A stretch of DNA of 64,000 nt, taken from the NCBI GenBank assembly GCA_938075415.1, contig CALJHC010000003.1, positions 124,001 through 188,000 of the forward strand. The letters are read 5' to 3'. This document shows, piece after piece, positions 37,092-46,517 of this stretch. The DNA is from an uncultured Rubripirellula sp. Lineage in GTDB: Bacteria; Planctomycetota; Planctomycetia; Pirellulales; Pirellulaceae. The notes beneath the pieces are model-generated. The model had not been told where the DNA came from, did not search any database, and was given only the letters and a program-made list of their open reading frames with translations. The number at the start of each line of letters is the position of its first letter. The first letter of the stretch is position 1. The translations under genes were made by a program, and so were the position numbers.

Positions 37092-38066
37092 GTGGAGCAA
37101 ACCATCTCCAAACTGACCGCTTGGGCTCAATTAGTCCGTCTTCCCAATGTTTTCACAATCATCGCTGATGTCAGTGCCGCCTTTCTGATGACCGCTGCGG
37201 GACCGGAACCCCTTGGCCGATTGGCGTTGGTGGTTCTTGGTGGCATCAGCCTGTACTGGGCCGGGATGACACTCAATGACGTGTTTGATGAGGCGGTGGA
37301 TCGGCAGCAAAGGGCACGGCGTCCCATACCCGCTGGATTGATTACCAGGCAAGAGGCAAGCATTGGGGGTTGGCTACTTCTTGGATTGGGGATCGGATTA
37401 TGTGCTGCAAGTGGTTACCTTCCAAATCCAGAGGGCACAACCACATCGCTTCCCGCTTTGATCGGGATCCTGCTTGCAATCATGATCGTTGCATACGATG
37501 GACCGCTGAAGAAAACCCACTTGGCACCAGCAGCCATGGGATCCTGTCGTCTACTCAGTTTTTTGCTCGGTGCTGCTCCATGTCTCAACCGGATGAGCGA
37601 GACAACATCAGAGCCATTTGGAATAATGATTCCGAAAGAAACTCTGACAATCGCAATTGGCTTTGGCGTCTACATCATGGGTGTGACCACGATGGCTCGG
37701 CGAGAGGCGACCGGAGGCAATCAGGTACAATTAACGGTTGGAGCGATGATCACCGCTCTGGGAGCCCTCTGTCTCGCTTTTGCCCCTCAATTAGCTAGAC
37801 AACCTGCCCAATGGAAAGTGGATACGAGTCAAGTGTTCCCGATACTTATCGGGATGATCGCTTTTCCGGTGATCATTCGAGCGATTCGGGCGATCCGCAA
37901 TCCAAGTCCCAAACGAATCCAAGCCACCATTAAAGCAGGTATCATCACCATCATTCCATTCTCAGCCGCCTTTGCGCTGCTGGGAGCCGGCCCCGGTTGG
38001 GGACTGGGGATCTTTGCTTTGGTGGTTCCCGCTTTCATCCTCTCAGCAAAATTTCGAGTTACTTGA
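37092..38066 (+). CDS. UbiA family prenyltransferase
   Basis: A 324-residue inner-membrane protein with about nine hydrophobic segments. The first aspartate-rich motif 'LNDVFDEAVDRQQRARRPIP' (Asn62-Asp70 onward) is the UbiA Mg-diphosphate site. The second motif region reads 'YDGPLKKTHLAPAAMGSCR' and keeps the initial Asp but not a second DxxxD. 'MGxCRxxxxLLG' in this place recalls the EboC-like branch of UbiA proteins rather than 4-hydroxybenzoate or menaquinone enzymes. It would attach an isoprenoid chain to an aromatic or other acceptor. The start is GTG (37092). No ubiquinone, menaquinone or ebo-type gene is adjacent, so the acceptor is unknown. Confidence 0.82.
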   Translation: MEQTISKLTAWAQLVRLPNVFTIIADVSAAFLMTAAGPEPLGRLALVVLGGISLYWAGMTLNDVFDEAVDRQQRARRPIPAGLITRQEASIGGWLLLGLGIGLCAASGYLPNPEGTTTSLPALIGILLAIMIVAYDGPLKKTHLAPAAMGSCRLLSFLLGAAPCLNRMSETTSEPFGIMIPKETLTIAIGFGVYIMGVTTMARREATGGNQVQLTVGAMITALGALCLAFAPQLARQPAQWKVDTSQVFPILIGMIAFPVIIRAIRAIRNPSPKRIQATIKAGIITIIPFSAAFALLGAGPGWGLGIFALVVPAFILSAKFRVT

Positions 38067-38777
38067 ATGAGTTCGAGGACCCAAACGGGTGCGATGTCAT
38101 TGCTTGCCTATTCGCGTCGCGAGTCCAGAGTCATTCTCGCTCCTTGTTGCGTCTTCAACCTGCGAGCTGACGACGCGAGTCCAAGTCAACTGACGCAATT
38201 CAGACACTGCTTATCCAGTGGTCACCGCTAGAAGACCCCCTTGGGTAAGTTGGCAGACCCCCTGAGCAAGTTGGCGGGCACAAGAGATCAAGGATCCCAA
38301 CAGCTTCTCTGATTCACCAAGTCGCTTTGCTAACTCCTTTCCACCGAGGTTTTCTCAATTCTCAAGATGCGTGGAACAATCCCTCGCCCGTGAAACTGGG
38401 AAAAGGTGTTGGGGATTCAAGAAAATAACTGGACTATCGGAAGTGGACATCCGTATGATTCGAACGACCAACAAGCGTCGGGGTCGTGGACCAAACAGGC
38501 AGGGAAAATATCCCATTCATCTGTTTGACTAAACAACGATAACCAATGGCTTGGTCAAGACGGGTTTCAGTAAACCCATTATGCTGGGAAGCCGTTGCGA
38601 TTTGATGGATTGGGTCCAAGCCCACATTTTCGGGGTCGAGAGAGAAAGCATCATTTTGGTGCTGCGGATGACCCCGCATCCAAATCGGTGAAAAAGTGAA
38701 TGTGACGAGTCGGTGATCAAACTCGAACAGCATTACGGATGAATTAAGGGATTCAGGTTGATCAGGGAGCAGTGAAC
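38067..38777. other. Intergenic region, no convincing gene
   Basis: About 710 bp. An imperfect ~21-bp direct duplication (AGACCCCCTTGGGTAAGTTGGC-like) lies near 38232-38274. A minus-strand ORF (38434-38925, 163 codons) overlaps the next gene and has no motif, so it is not called. No RNA gene was recognised. Confidence 0.4.
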
Positions 38778-39074
38778 GTGCTGGAATGGTTGGAAAGTCC
38801 AAATGTGCAGATTGGGGCTGGACTAGTGGTTCTAGGTATCTTGAGCGCAGCGGGATTTTCGCTCGTGTCAAGCTTTCGGGACTACGCGGCTCAAGACCGG
38901 GACAATGCGTCAGAGGCCCTCGCAAACTTAGAAGAAATGCACCGCAAAGGTGACATCAGCGAGGAGGAATTCCGAACTATACAATCGAAGACCGAACGGC
39001 CTTTGAAACACTCACACTCGATTGATGGCTTGACCTCCCCGGACGATCCATCAACCTCATCAAAATCGTCATAA
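38778..39074 (+). CDS. Small membrane protein with SHOCT-like C-terminal helix pair
   Basis: About 98 residues: one membrane segment ('IGAGLVVLGILSAAGFSLV'), a polar stretch, then 'EALANLEEMHRKGDISEEEF', which matches the short-C-terminal (SHOCT-like) pattern of a helix, a K/R-G-x-I turn and a second helix, and a Ser/Pro-rich tail. Starts are ambiguous: GTG at 38772 lies only 2 nt after GGGAG, while GTG at 38778 has 8 nt spacing and is preferred. Planctomycetes have many such small membrane proteins; the function is unknown, though SHOCT-like modules are thought to mediate oligomerisation. Confidence 0.7.
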   Translation: MLEWLESPNVQIGAGLVVLGILSAAGFSLVSSFRDYAAQDRDNASEALANLEEMHRKGDISEEEFRTIQSKTERPLKHSHSIDGLTSPDDPSTSSKSS

Positions 39075-39515
39075 ACGTCCCACTGATCGCCTTCCCCGTC
39101 CAAACAGTCCTCGACAGTCGAGGTCCTTGCCGGACAAACGATCAGGAAGCGAAGTTTCGGCGAGTGTCGATGTAGCTAGTCCCGAGAGAGTGAAGAGAAG
39201 CCGTTTGGGATTTAAGTCCTACTCTTGTCTACCCTCCCAAGTCCTATGGGTACGCAAAGGACCGCACGGATCGTTTAAAACCAAACCACGATTGGCTCGA
39301 GCTTTCGAGGAAACGGATGACCCATCTCAACAACGCAGAATGATTCTGCCGTCTTGAGAAAGCATTCGAGCCGTGGCCCGAAACCCACATGAAGCGTAGA
39401 GTCGTCGACTGAAATCATCATCAATTCGCTTGGTTACTTCTCAAGATTGAGACAGACAAGTGCTTGCCAGTGATATTTCAGTCGTGCCAGACATCTGCAC
39501 ACTCAGGAGTCGCGT
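39075..39515. other. Intergenic region upstream of clpX, nothing clear
   Basis: A 440-bp gap. A plus-strand ORF at 39127-39357 (76 codons) is basic and lacks motif or ribosome-binding site. No clpP or tig is present here, although those genes often precede clpX. The end carries the clpX Shine-Dalgarno (CAGGAGTCGCGT). Confidence 0.4.
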
Positions 39516-40802
39516 ATGCCCTCGAAAGACAACAACAACTCAGGCAATTCTCGTCGAAGCCCCTCCTCGACAAAGAAGAATGCTTTTTGTTCCTTCTGCC
39601 GCAAAAGTTATCGGGACGTGGGACCCTTGGTTGAAGGCCCAGGTGACGTTTACATCTGCAGTGAATGCATTGAACTTTGCCAATCAATCCTTGACCAAGA
39701 ACAGAAACGTCGAGGTCCAAGCAAATCCTTGTTTGACGACATCCCAACACCTCGCTCCATTGTTGAACACCTGGACAATTACGTAATTGGCCAAGGTTCA
39801 GCGAAGCGGGTTCTGGCGGTTGCTGTCCACAACCACTACAAGCGTCTCTCAAGTGAATGGAATGGAGATTCGGACGTAGAGATCGAGAAAAGCAACATCT
39901 TGCTCTCGGGTCCGACTGGCAGCGGTAAAACATTACTCGCCAGATCACTTGCTCGGATGCTGAACGTCCCCTTCGCCATCGGCGATGCCACGACGCTCAC
40001 CGAAGCTGGATATGTGGGCGAAGACGTCGAGAATCTGCTGCTGAAACTTCTTCACGCTGCTGACTTTGACGTGGAGCAAGCGCAGCGAGGAATCCTCTAC
40101 ATCGATGAGGTAGACAAAATCGGCAAGACCAGTGCGAATGTTTCGATCACTCGCGATGTTTCTGGTGAAGGCGTTCAGCAAAGTCTTTTGAAGATGCTCG
40201 AGGGAACGGTTGCAAACGTGCCGCCCCAAGGTGGACGCAAACATCCTGAGCAACAATACATTCAACTCGATACCAGCAACATCCTGTTCATCGTGGGTGG
40301 AACTTTTGTCGGCATTGAAGACATCATCCGAAAGAGACTCGGCACGAAAACGCTAGGCTTTGGCGGGCAGAATATCCGAAACGAACAAAGCGAATCGGAT
40401 CTACTCGCTCAGGTTCAAACCGAAGACATCCTACAGTTTGGCCTGATTCCCGAATTGGTCGGTCGTCTTCCAGTTGTCAGCTACTTGCAACCACTTGATG
40501 AAGCTGGATTGGTCCAGGTCATGAAGGAACCAAAGAATGCTTTGGTGAAACAGTTCCAGGCTCTTTTCCAAATGGAGAAGTGCGAGCTTAACTTCACAGA
40601 CGACGCCCTTCACTACGTTGCCAAGAAGGCATTGGCCAAGGGCGTGGGAGCACGTGGACTACGCGGGATCATCGAACAAGCGATGCTCGACATCATGTAC
40701 GAACTTCCCGAGCAAGAACCGGGAACGGTGATCACCATTGACGAGAATGTGGTTGCGGGCAAACGTGATCTGCTGAAAATGCCCACCACCAAGAGTGCCT
40801 AA
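39516..40802 (+). CDS. clpX: ATP-dependent protease ATP-binding subunit ClpX
   Basis: A 428-residue AAA+ unfoldase that feeds tagged proteins to ClpP in the cytoplasm. It has an N-terminal zinc-binding domain (Cys25, Cys28, Cys48, Cys51 in 'CSFCRKS' and '[10 protein letters not shown]'), Walker A '[14 protein letters not shown]' near 131-144, '[18 protein letters not shown]', Walker B '[11 protein letters not shown]', the pore and sensor motifs '[11 protein letters not shown]' with the arginine finger, and sensor II '[13 protein letters not shown]'. Length and motifs are standard. AGGAG precedes ATG at 6 nt. It is not next to clpP and ends in its own terminator, so it is a single transcription unit. 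Confidence 0.97.
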   Translation: MPSKDNNNSGNSRRSPSSTKKNAFCSFCRKSYRDVGPLVEGPGDVYICSECIELCQSILDQEQKRRGPSKSLFDDIPTPRSIVEHLDNYVIGQGSAKRVLAVAVHNHYKRLSSEWNGDSDVEIEKSNILLSGPTGSGKTLLARSLARMLNVPFAIGDATTLTEAGYVGEDVENLLLKLLHAADFDVEQAQRGILYIDEVDKIGKTSANVSITRDVSGEGVQQSLLKMLEGTVANVPPQGGRKHPEQQYIQLDTSNILFIVGGTFVGIEDIIRKRLGTKTLGFGGQNIRNEQSESDLLAQVQTEDILQFGLIPELVGRLPVVSYLQPLDEAGLVQVMKEPKNALVKQFQALFQMEKCELNFTDDALHYVAKKALAKGVGARGLRGIIEQAMLDIMYELPEQEPGTVITIDENVVAGKRDLLKMPTTKSA

Positions 40803-40839
40803 ACGCAGACTTCTTATCTGAGCCAATCACTACAAACGA

Positions 40840-40872
40840 AGCCGAGGTCCGAACAGGGGCCTCGGCTTTTTC
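40840..40872 (+). terminator. Rho-independent terminator after clpX
   Basis: A 9-bp perfect stem AAGCCGAGG/CCTCGGCTT (40840/41-40848 with 40861-40869) and a 12-nt loop are followed by TTT. It lies about 38 bp after the clpX stop, and could also serve the convergent gene ending at 40904, although the T-run on that strand is poor. Confidence 0.88.
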
Positions 40873-40903
40873 AATGCACTCGCTAAAAATGGTTCAAGTG
40901 AGT

Positions 40904-41758
40904 TCAATCAACTGGTGGAAAGCTGTCTTCTTTCTTGTAGAACTTTGTGATGTCCAGCGATGCTCGACGTTCCTCTTCCATCAATTTGATTCGAGATTCG
41001 AGTCGCTCAATTCGCCTCATCATTTGCGGGATGACCTCTTTATTTTCGTCTTGCCGAACCGGCCTAGGCACAACGGGGTAACCAAGATGGCGCTGTAACG
41101 CACCAAACAAGAAAAGTGGTTCTTTTCGCCGATTACCAAACGCAATACGTCCCTCCTTGCGACCAAACAAAAACGGACCCTTTCCCTCGACGGTTTGCCC
41201 CGCACTCTTCAGCCGTTCCTCATACTCCTCGCTGCACAAGAACAGAAGGTCAGAGATCTCTACCAGTCCCACCTGCGCCCGAAATTGCAAGATCCATTTT
41301 GACCAATCCGAACTGAAAATCGGGTCTGAGCTAATTGCCGTTAAACCTCGGTCGTAATGCAAGCGGTTGCGGCAAAGCACCTCAAACTGAAAGAAAAACA
41401 GACCGGCAGGACTGCAGTTTTTGAGACGATAGTTGGCCTCCGCCTCCAATACTTGGAGAGCAGTTTGCATGGTGAAACGGCCAGCCTCCTCCTCCGCCTG
41501 ATGCACCAGAAACGCTTGGAAGGAAGTGAAATAGTGAGCCAGTTTCTGCATCGCCGGCGACATCAGTCCCGAATGCTTTAATTCAGTGAGCAAGTAATCA
41601 ATGGCGAAAGGCAATTTCGTGGTCGCGAGTAATTCAAATCGTATCTGTTCGAGCAACTCCTGCATCGGCATCTCCTCTGCCGATCGCTCTCTCAATAACT
41701 GAAAGAGGTAAGCTTGCTCCACGTATTCCGAGCGATCCAAGTATTGGGACGTCATCAT
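40904..41758 (-). CDS. Conserved-looking hypothetical protein
   Basis: A 284-residue cytoplasmic protein I do not recognise, without signal peptide or membrane segment. The N-terminal ~130 residues are helical ('YVEQAYLFQLLRERSAEEMP', 'ELLATTKLPFAIDYLLTELK', 'MQKLAHYFTSFQAFLVHQAE'), followed by a mixed part ('LFFFQFEVLCRNRLHYDRGL', 'DLLFLCSEEYEER') and a coiled C-terminal helix ('MMRRIERLESRIKLMEEERR'). Regular composition and length indicate a real gene; it is likely a planctomycete-restricted protein. It starts with ATGATG and no clear Shine-Dalgarno. It converges on clpX. Confidence 0.7.
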   Translation of the reverse strand: MMTSQYLDRSEYVEQAYLFQLLRERSAEEMPMQELLEQIRFELLATTKLPFAIDYLLTELKHSGLMSPAMQKLAHYFTSFQAFLVHQAEEEAGRFTMQTALQVLEAEANYRLKNCSPAGLFFFQFEVLCRNRLHYDRGLTAISSDPIFSSDWSKWILQFRAQVGLVEISDLLFLCSEEYEERLKSAGQTVEGKGPFLFGRKEGRIAFGNRRKEPLFLFGALQRHLGYPVVPRPVRQDENKEVIPQMMRRIERLESRIKLMEEERRASLDITKFYKKEDSFPPVD

Positions 41759-42534
41759 TTAAGCAGAAAGGGAAGAAAAGAAGTGTGGTCCAATGGTTAA
41801 GTTAGTCTACCAAGTCAACAGTACCCTTCTGCTAGATTCGCACCACTTCTTTGATTTCAGCTCACACCGCCTGGGACGCATTCAAACGGGACTCGCTCGC
41901 GGGTTACCAATCCTGTTAACCAATGTCGGTTGTTAACATCGAATCGCGTGAAAATCAGTCGCCATCACGACCGATGACTTGATGGACAAATTCTGTCGAA
42001 GAAACGTCCAAGACGCATCACCCAAAAATCGATCATCGGGTGTCATGAACCGAAGCGGACATCGATTTGGTAATCACGTGGGCATCAGATCGATCGTGAA
42101 GCATCAGCACGAAGACTGTGCAGATCGCCGTGCAAGGCTGCTGGAGTTGCAACCAATCTGGGTCAAACGCCTCACGGCAGCCGAAGACCGGAAGGTTAAC
42201 AGCAAAAGAAAATCGGCTTCGATAGCCAAGACTACCAAAGCAGCACACTAGCGTCAGCGTGATGACCTGAAACCCATCGTTCCGCTAATCGGCTGCATCT
42301 CCCAATCGGCTGCATCTCGGCAAAATGTCAATCGATTGATGGCTGAATGCACACAATCTTCACAGCAAGGAATCAAGTCGCTTGCTGAGGTATCCAACCT
42401 AGACAGACGCTCTGTCACAGCCAGGACTCAAGCAGTTGCATCGACAATCCTCAGCTCTCGCCTCTGGTTGAGCAAAAGGCATGTTGGACGGGTTTCAGCT
42501 TTGCGTTGAAGCAGGCGGGGGAAGAGCGATTCTT
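41759..42534. other. Intergenic region with small inverted and direct repeats
   Basis: A 776-bp gap. TGTTAAC (41914-41920) and GTTAACA (41932-41938) form a 7-bp inverted repeat about 155 bp upstream of the minus-strand gene, a possible operator. AATCGGCTGCATCTC is repeated in tandem with 17-bp spacing (42287-42301, 42304-42318). A plus-strand ORF at 41979-42251 has no motif. Confidence 0.45.
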
Positions 42535-43791
42535 TCAATCTTCAGAAAATCGCGAAAAGACGACGCAGGCATTGTGCCCACCGAATCCAAAACTGTTACT
42601 CATCGCGTACTCAATCTCAAGCTCAGCGGCAACATTGGGCGTGTAGTCCAAATCACACGCCGGGTCAGGGGTATCCAGGTTAATCGTGGGTGGAATTTTC
42701 TTGTCGACAATGGCTTTACTGACAATCACCGCCTCAATACCACCACTCGCTCCGAGTGAATGACCGAGGGCACTTTTGGTGCTGCTGATTCTCAGACGCT
42801 GAGCATGGTCTCCAAAGACTCGCTTAATCGCGGTGGTCTCCGCCTTGTCACCCAAGGGAGTGCTGGTCCCATGGGCGTTGACGTAATCGATCTGGCTAGG
42901 AAGGATGCCAGCGTCTTGAATCGCTAACTCCATCGCCTTTGCGGCGCCGTTGCCCTCAGGATCTGGAGCCGTGATATGGCCCGCATCGCTGGTCGTTCCG
43001 TACCCGAGTACTTCCGCATAAATTCGGGCTCCGCGAGCCTTGGCGTGCTCCAGTTCCTCAAAAACCAGAATCCCGGCACCCTCCGCAAGAACAAATCCAT
43101 CGCGATCAGCATCGAATGGGCGACTCGCTCGAGCCGGATCATCATTGCGAGTGGAGAGTGCTTTCATGTTCTGAAAGGCAGCTAGCCCCATCTTTGTAAT
43201 CGCAGCTTCCGTTCCACCGGTGATCACGACATCCGTTTCGCCAAGCCGCACACTGCGCAACGCATCACCCATTGCATTGGTCGCACTGGCACAGGCCGTT
43301 GCCACGGCATAATTGGGCCCCTTGAGTCCATGAGCGATGGAGAGGTTGCCTCCGGCCGCATTGACCATCATCTTTGGCACCGTGAAGGGACTCACGCGAT
43401 CGGGCCCTTTGGCGATCATTCGCTCGATCTGAGACTCAATCTCGCCCAAACCACCGATTCCAGACCCCAGGATGACACCACACTTTTCCCGATCTGTTTG
43501 ATCGAAGTCCAATCCAGAATCCTTCACTGCACGATCACCTGCAAAGACGGCGAATTGCGTGAACCGATCCAGACGCTTGGCTTCTCGATGATCAACCACA
43601 TTGGAGACATCGAAGTCGGCAACTTCGCCTCCGAAATGGACCTTGTACAGAGCAGTGTCCATTGTGGTGAGAGTTTGAACTCCGCTTTCACCGTCACAAA
43701 GGCGGTTCCAAAACGTTTCCACCTCGTTTCCAAGCGGTGTCACTACCCCTACACCGGTGACAACAATCCTTCGAATCGCTTCTTGTTGCAT
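42535..43791 (-). CDS. fabF: Beta-ketoacyl-ACP synthase II (FabF)
   Basis: A 418-residue cytoplasmic condensing enzyme that extends acyl-ACP with malonyl-ACP in fatty acid synthesis. It shows 'RIVVTGVGVVTPLGNEVETFW' at the start, the catalytic Cys in 'VATACASATNAMGDALR', both histidines ('NAHGTSTPLGD' and 'SALGHSLGASGG') and the C-terminal 'NSFGFGGHNACVVF'. ATG 43791 has GAAGG upstream; the TTG extension to 43809 is rejected. It is the last gene of the minus-strand cluster rpmF-fabD-fabG-acpP-fabF, 179 bp after acpP. Confidence 0.96.
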   Translation of the reverse strand: MQQEAIRRIVVTGVGVVTPLGNEVETFWNRLCDGESGVQTLTTMDTALYKVHFGGEVADFDVSNVVDHREAKRLDRFTQFAVFAGDRAVKDSGLDFDQTDREKCGVILGSGIGGLGEIESQIERMIAKGPDRVSPFTVPKMMVNAAGGNLSIAHGLKGPNYAVATACASATNAMGDALRSVRLGETDVVITGGTEAAITKMGLAAFQNMKALSTRNDDPARASRPFDADRDGFVLAEGAGILVFEELEHAKARGARIYAEVLGYGTTSDAGHITAPDPEGNGAAKAMELAIQDAGILPSQIDYVNAHGTSTPLGDKAETTAIKRVFGDHAQRLRISSTKSALGHSLGASGGIEAVIVSKAIVDKKIPPTINLDTPDPACDLDYTPNVAAELEIEYAMSNSFGFGGHNACVVFSRFSED

Positions 43792-43970
43792 CACAAAGCC
43801 TTCGGCCAATCCTGTTGGTGATGTCCTTCACGACGCAGAGGTTCGACGGCGTCGTGCCAATCCAGACAAAATAAATGCCGCCCATCAGAATCCAGGTTTT
43901 GCTGACAAACTCGGACTCCGGGCGGCAGAAATCAAAAAACAGGGATCTGCTTGATCACCTGATTCACAAG

Positions 43971-44216
43971 CTAAGCGTCTTGACCCTTTTCACTTTCGAT
44001 GAAGGCAACGGCCTCACCGACTTTTTGGATTTTTTCAGCCGCTTCGTCGGGAATGCTGATATCGAACTCTTCTTCGAGTTCCATTACCAACTCGACCGTA
44101 TCGAGCGAATCAGCACCCAAATCATTTACAAAAGATGTATCTGTGTTGATCTTTTCTTTGTCTACACCGAGTTGTTCAGACACGATTTCGATCACACGTT
44201 GTTCGACAGTACCCAT
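43971..44216 (-). CDS. acpP: Acyl carrier protein
   Basis: An 81-residue four-helix acidic carrier of growing acyl chains. The phosphopantetheine attachment motif is '[20 protein letters not shown]' (Ser in D-S-L). It begins '[17 protein letters not shown]' and ends with an acidic helix. The length and charge are typical. It sits between fabG and fabF, the canonical order. A 7-bp inverted repeat (AGATGAT/ATCATCT, 44244-44269) with a purine/pyrimidine loop lies in its leader just upstream. Confidence 0.97.
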   Translation of the reverse strand: MGTVEQRVIEIVSEQLGVDKEKINTDTSFVNDLGADSLDTVELVMELEEEFDISIPDEAAEKIQKVGEAVAFIESEKGQDA

Positions 44217-44426
44217 GAGCTTTCTCTATAATTGTTCAGCAACAGATGATGGGGAGGGGGAGATCATCTCCACCGCGGACCCCGAAAAGACAGCAGCGGT
44301 ATCGATCGCGTTGGCGAAAAGATAGGTCAAACAAGCAAAACGCGTCAATACTTGGATGCATGATAAAGGGCAGGTTTCGCCTCAAACCATGCTTTTTTTT
44401 TGCTTCCGAAGAAGTATACGATAGGT

Positions 44427-45185
44427 TTAGCCGATCATCCCGCCGTCGACCACCATGGTTTGGCCAGAAATGTACCCGGCAGCCCCAGAAGCGAGGAATA
44501 AGACTGCAGCGGCCACATCCTCGGCTTCTCCCAACCTTTTGGCTGGAATTCTCTTTTTTGCTTCCTCCAAAATCACTTCTCCGAGTTCTTCAGTCATCTC
44601 GCTAGCAATAAAGCCCGGTGCGACGGCATTTACCGTCACTCCTCGACTGATCAACTCCTTGCTGAGAGTCCGAGTCAGCCCGATCATCCCAGCTTTACTG
44701 GCCGAATAATTTGCTTGGCCCGGATTTCCAATAAGCCCGGAAATACTGGCCATGTTGATGATACGGCCATGCTTTTTTCGCCGCATGATCCCGGCAGCAC
44801 TCCTGCAACAGACAAAACAGCTTGTCAAATTAGTTGCAATCACATCATCCCACTCTTCATCTGACATGCCTCGCATCAACTTATCCCGGGTGATTCCCGC
44901 ATTGTTGACCAGAATATCAAGTCGACCATGTTTCTTCGCCGTTCCTTCAATTGCTTCCTTCGCGGCCGACCGATCAGTGACATCACAGGCCAGTGCCTCG
45001 GCCTTGCCGCCAAGCTGTTCGATCTCGCCGACGGTGGCAGCAAGTTTTTCAGCATTCCTCGCGATGCAAACCACCGTCGCACCGTTCACTCCCAGGGCGA
45101 CAGCGACGGCCTTTCCCAAACCTTGGGAGGCTCCGGTGACGATCGCAACTTGCCCGCTTAAATCTGCAGTGATCGAAAGTTTCAT
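44427..45185 (-). CDS. fabG: 3-oxoacyl-ACP reductase FabG
   Basis: A 252-residue short-chain dehydrogenase that reduces 3-oxoacyl-ACP with NADPH. It has the cofactor motif 'VTGASQGLGKAVA', 'LVNNAGITRDKLM', the catalytic Ser in 'NMASISGLIGNPGQ', 'YSASKAGMIGLT' with Tyr and Lys, and 'VNAVAPGFIASEMTE'. These details, especially G-I-T-R-D and P-G-F-I-x-S/T-x-M-T, point to FabG rather than another SDR. Fourth gene product of the cluster; 210 bp separates it from acpP. Confidence 0.95.
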   Translation of the reverse strand: MKLSITADLSGQVAIVTGASQGLGKAVAVALGVNGATVVCIARNAEKLAATVGEIEQLGGKAEALACDVTDRSAAKEAIEGTAKKHGRLDILVNNAGITRDKLMRGMSDEEWDDVIATNLTSCFVCCRSAAGIMRRKKHGRIINMASISGLIGNPGQANYSASKAGMIGLTRTLSKELISRGVTVNAVAPGFIASEMTEELGEVILEEAKKRIPAKRLGEAEDVAAAVLFLASGAAGYISGQTMVVDGGMIG

Positions 45186-45364
45186 GCTCAGTCTTCTCTT
45201 GAGTTTTTTGTTTAAGTGCGTTCAATCTAAAAACGTCACGCTCGTGTGCAAAGACGTCTCTTGCGTCAACCACGCAATCCATCAGCGAGACTCCTCTTCG
45301 GCCAAGTGATCATCACGGCAAACCAAGCGATGATCGCGATAGGCCGGTCAGACCGCTTGGGTCA

Positions 45365-46282
45365 CTACGATTCATCTCCGAAGCCATCGGTCGTTAGTTT
45401 TCTATTGATTCGTTTCAGGGTACCACGCAGGATCCGGCCGGTTCCAACCTCTTCAAACTTCTCAATTCCATCGGCGATCATGCGACGAATCGAATCCTCC
45501 CACAAAACCGAGCCAATCACCTGCCGACTCAAGAGCTGTTTGATTTCTTGAGCGGATTGGTGCGGAGCAGCATCCACGTTGCTGTAGACGGGAATTCTGG
45601 TGTCCTTGATAGGCATCTCCTCCAAAGCATCGACAAGCTTTTCGACCGCTGGCTCCATCAGGGAGGTGTGGAATGCCCCAGCTACGCTCAAGGGAACGAC
45701 CTTCATCGCACCTGCTGACTCCGCCGCCGGTATCATTCGCTCCAAAGCCGAGAGATGACCTGACACGGCAATATTACCGGGGCAAAGAAGATTAGCTGGC
45801 TGCAACACCTCGTGCGATTCACGGGTTGCCTCGCAGACGCTTTGAATCGTCTCCAGATCGAGCCCGATCACACTCGCCATTCCACTTTTCACTGCATTAG
45901 CAGAGGCCTGCATCGCCTCTCCACGACGCTGTACGAGCCGCACACCATCCTCGAAGGCTAATCCGCCAGCAAAACAGACTGCCGTGTATTCACCCAAACT
46001 CAATCCGGCGGCGGCCTGAATGGCAGCGACGCGATCAGGATCCACCACACGCATGGTCTCTGCCGCAGCGATCCCAACCACGAATAATGCGGGTTGGCAA
46101 AATTCGGTCTCGCTCAGCTTTTCCGAGGGTCCGTCGAAACATAGCTCGCCCAGGTCGTACCCGAGCACAGCAGAAGCACGGTCAAAGTGTTCCCTGGCGA
46201 CAGGATACTGATCACACAACCAACGCCCCATTCCAACGGATTGGGCGCCCTGGCCGGGAAATAAGATACTAACGGCACTCAT
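45365..46282 (-). CDS. fabD: Malonyl-CoA:ACP transacylase FabD
   Basis: A 305-residue enzyme that moves malonyl from CoA to ACP. It begins 'ILFPGQGAQSVGMG', has the nucleophile Ser in 'AAGLSLGEYTAV', the conserved Arg in 'VQRRGEAMQ', the catalytic His in 'VAGAFHTSLMEP' and the late 'SRQVIGSVLWEDSI'. The length is typical. It follows rpmF by 52 bp; in many bacteria plsX and fabH would lie between them, but they are absent here. Confidence 0.95.
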   Translation of the reverse strand: MSAVSILFPGQGAQSVGMGRWLCDQYPVAREHFDRASAVLGYDLGELCFDGPSEKLSETEFCQPALFVVGIAAAETMRVVDPDRVAAIQAAAGLSLGEYTAVCFAGGLAFEDGVRLVQRRGEAMQASANAVKSGMASVIGLDLETIQSVCEATRESHEVLQPANLLCPGNIAVSGHLSALERMIPAAESAGAMKVVPLSVAGAFHTSLMEPAVEKLVDALEEMPIKDTRIPVYSNVDAAPHQSAQEIKQLLSRQVIGSVLWEDSIRRMIADGIEKFEEVGTGRILRGTLKRINRKLTTDGFGDES

Positions 46283-46334
46283 ATATCATCGCCTGCAACG
46301 AGGGGCGTTTGACGCCGATCGTGCCACACCGAAG

Positions 46335-46517
46335 CTAATCTTCTTGGTGCTCGACGACGGTTCGTCCTTGGTAATAACCACACTTAGGACAGATGGTGTG
46401 GGTGGGAACAGCAGTGCTGCACTGGGGGCAGTAGCTAACTTGACGACGTTTCACTTGGTCGTGGGAACGTCGCTTGCCGCTTCGGCTGTTGGAGTGTTTT
46501 CGCTTAGGGACAGCCAT
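46335..46517 (-). CDS. rpmF: 50S ribosomal protein bL32
   Basis: A 60-residue ribosomal protein: 'MAVPKRKHSNSRSGKRRSH' start, then a zinc ribbon with 'YCPQCSTAV' and 'ICPKCGYYQGR' (two C-x2-C pairs), so the zinc-binding form. ATG 46517 is the conserved start; the 13-codon extension to 46556 is not part of the family. First gene of the fab cluster, as in many bacteria. Confidence 0.96.
   Translation of the reverse strand: MAVPKRKHSNSRSGKRRSHDQVKRRQVSYCPQCSTAVPTHTICPKCGYYQGRTVVEHQED

Noticed and set aside
38450..38475. TTCGAAT-type sequence resembling a tRNA T-loop on the minus strand
   Set aside because: The flanking bases do not form a T-stem, and no acceptor, D or anticodon arms could be built.
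38434..38925. 163-codon minus-strand ORF
   Set aside because: It overlaps the small membrane protein gene, has no ribosome-binding site and no recognisable motif.
44350..44410. Hairpin followed by a long T-run on the plus strand between acpP and fabG
   Set aside because: The stem is only 5 bp, four bases separate it from the T-run, and no plus-strand gene ends there.
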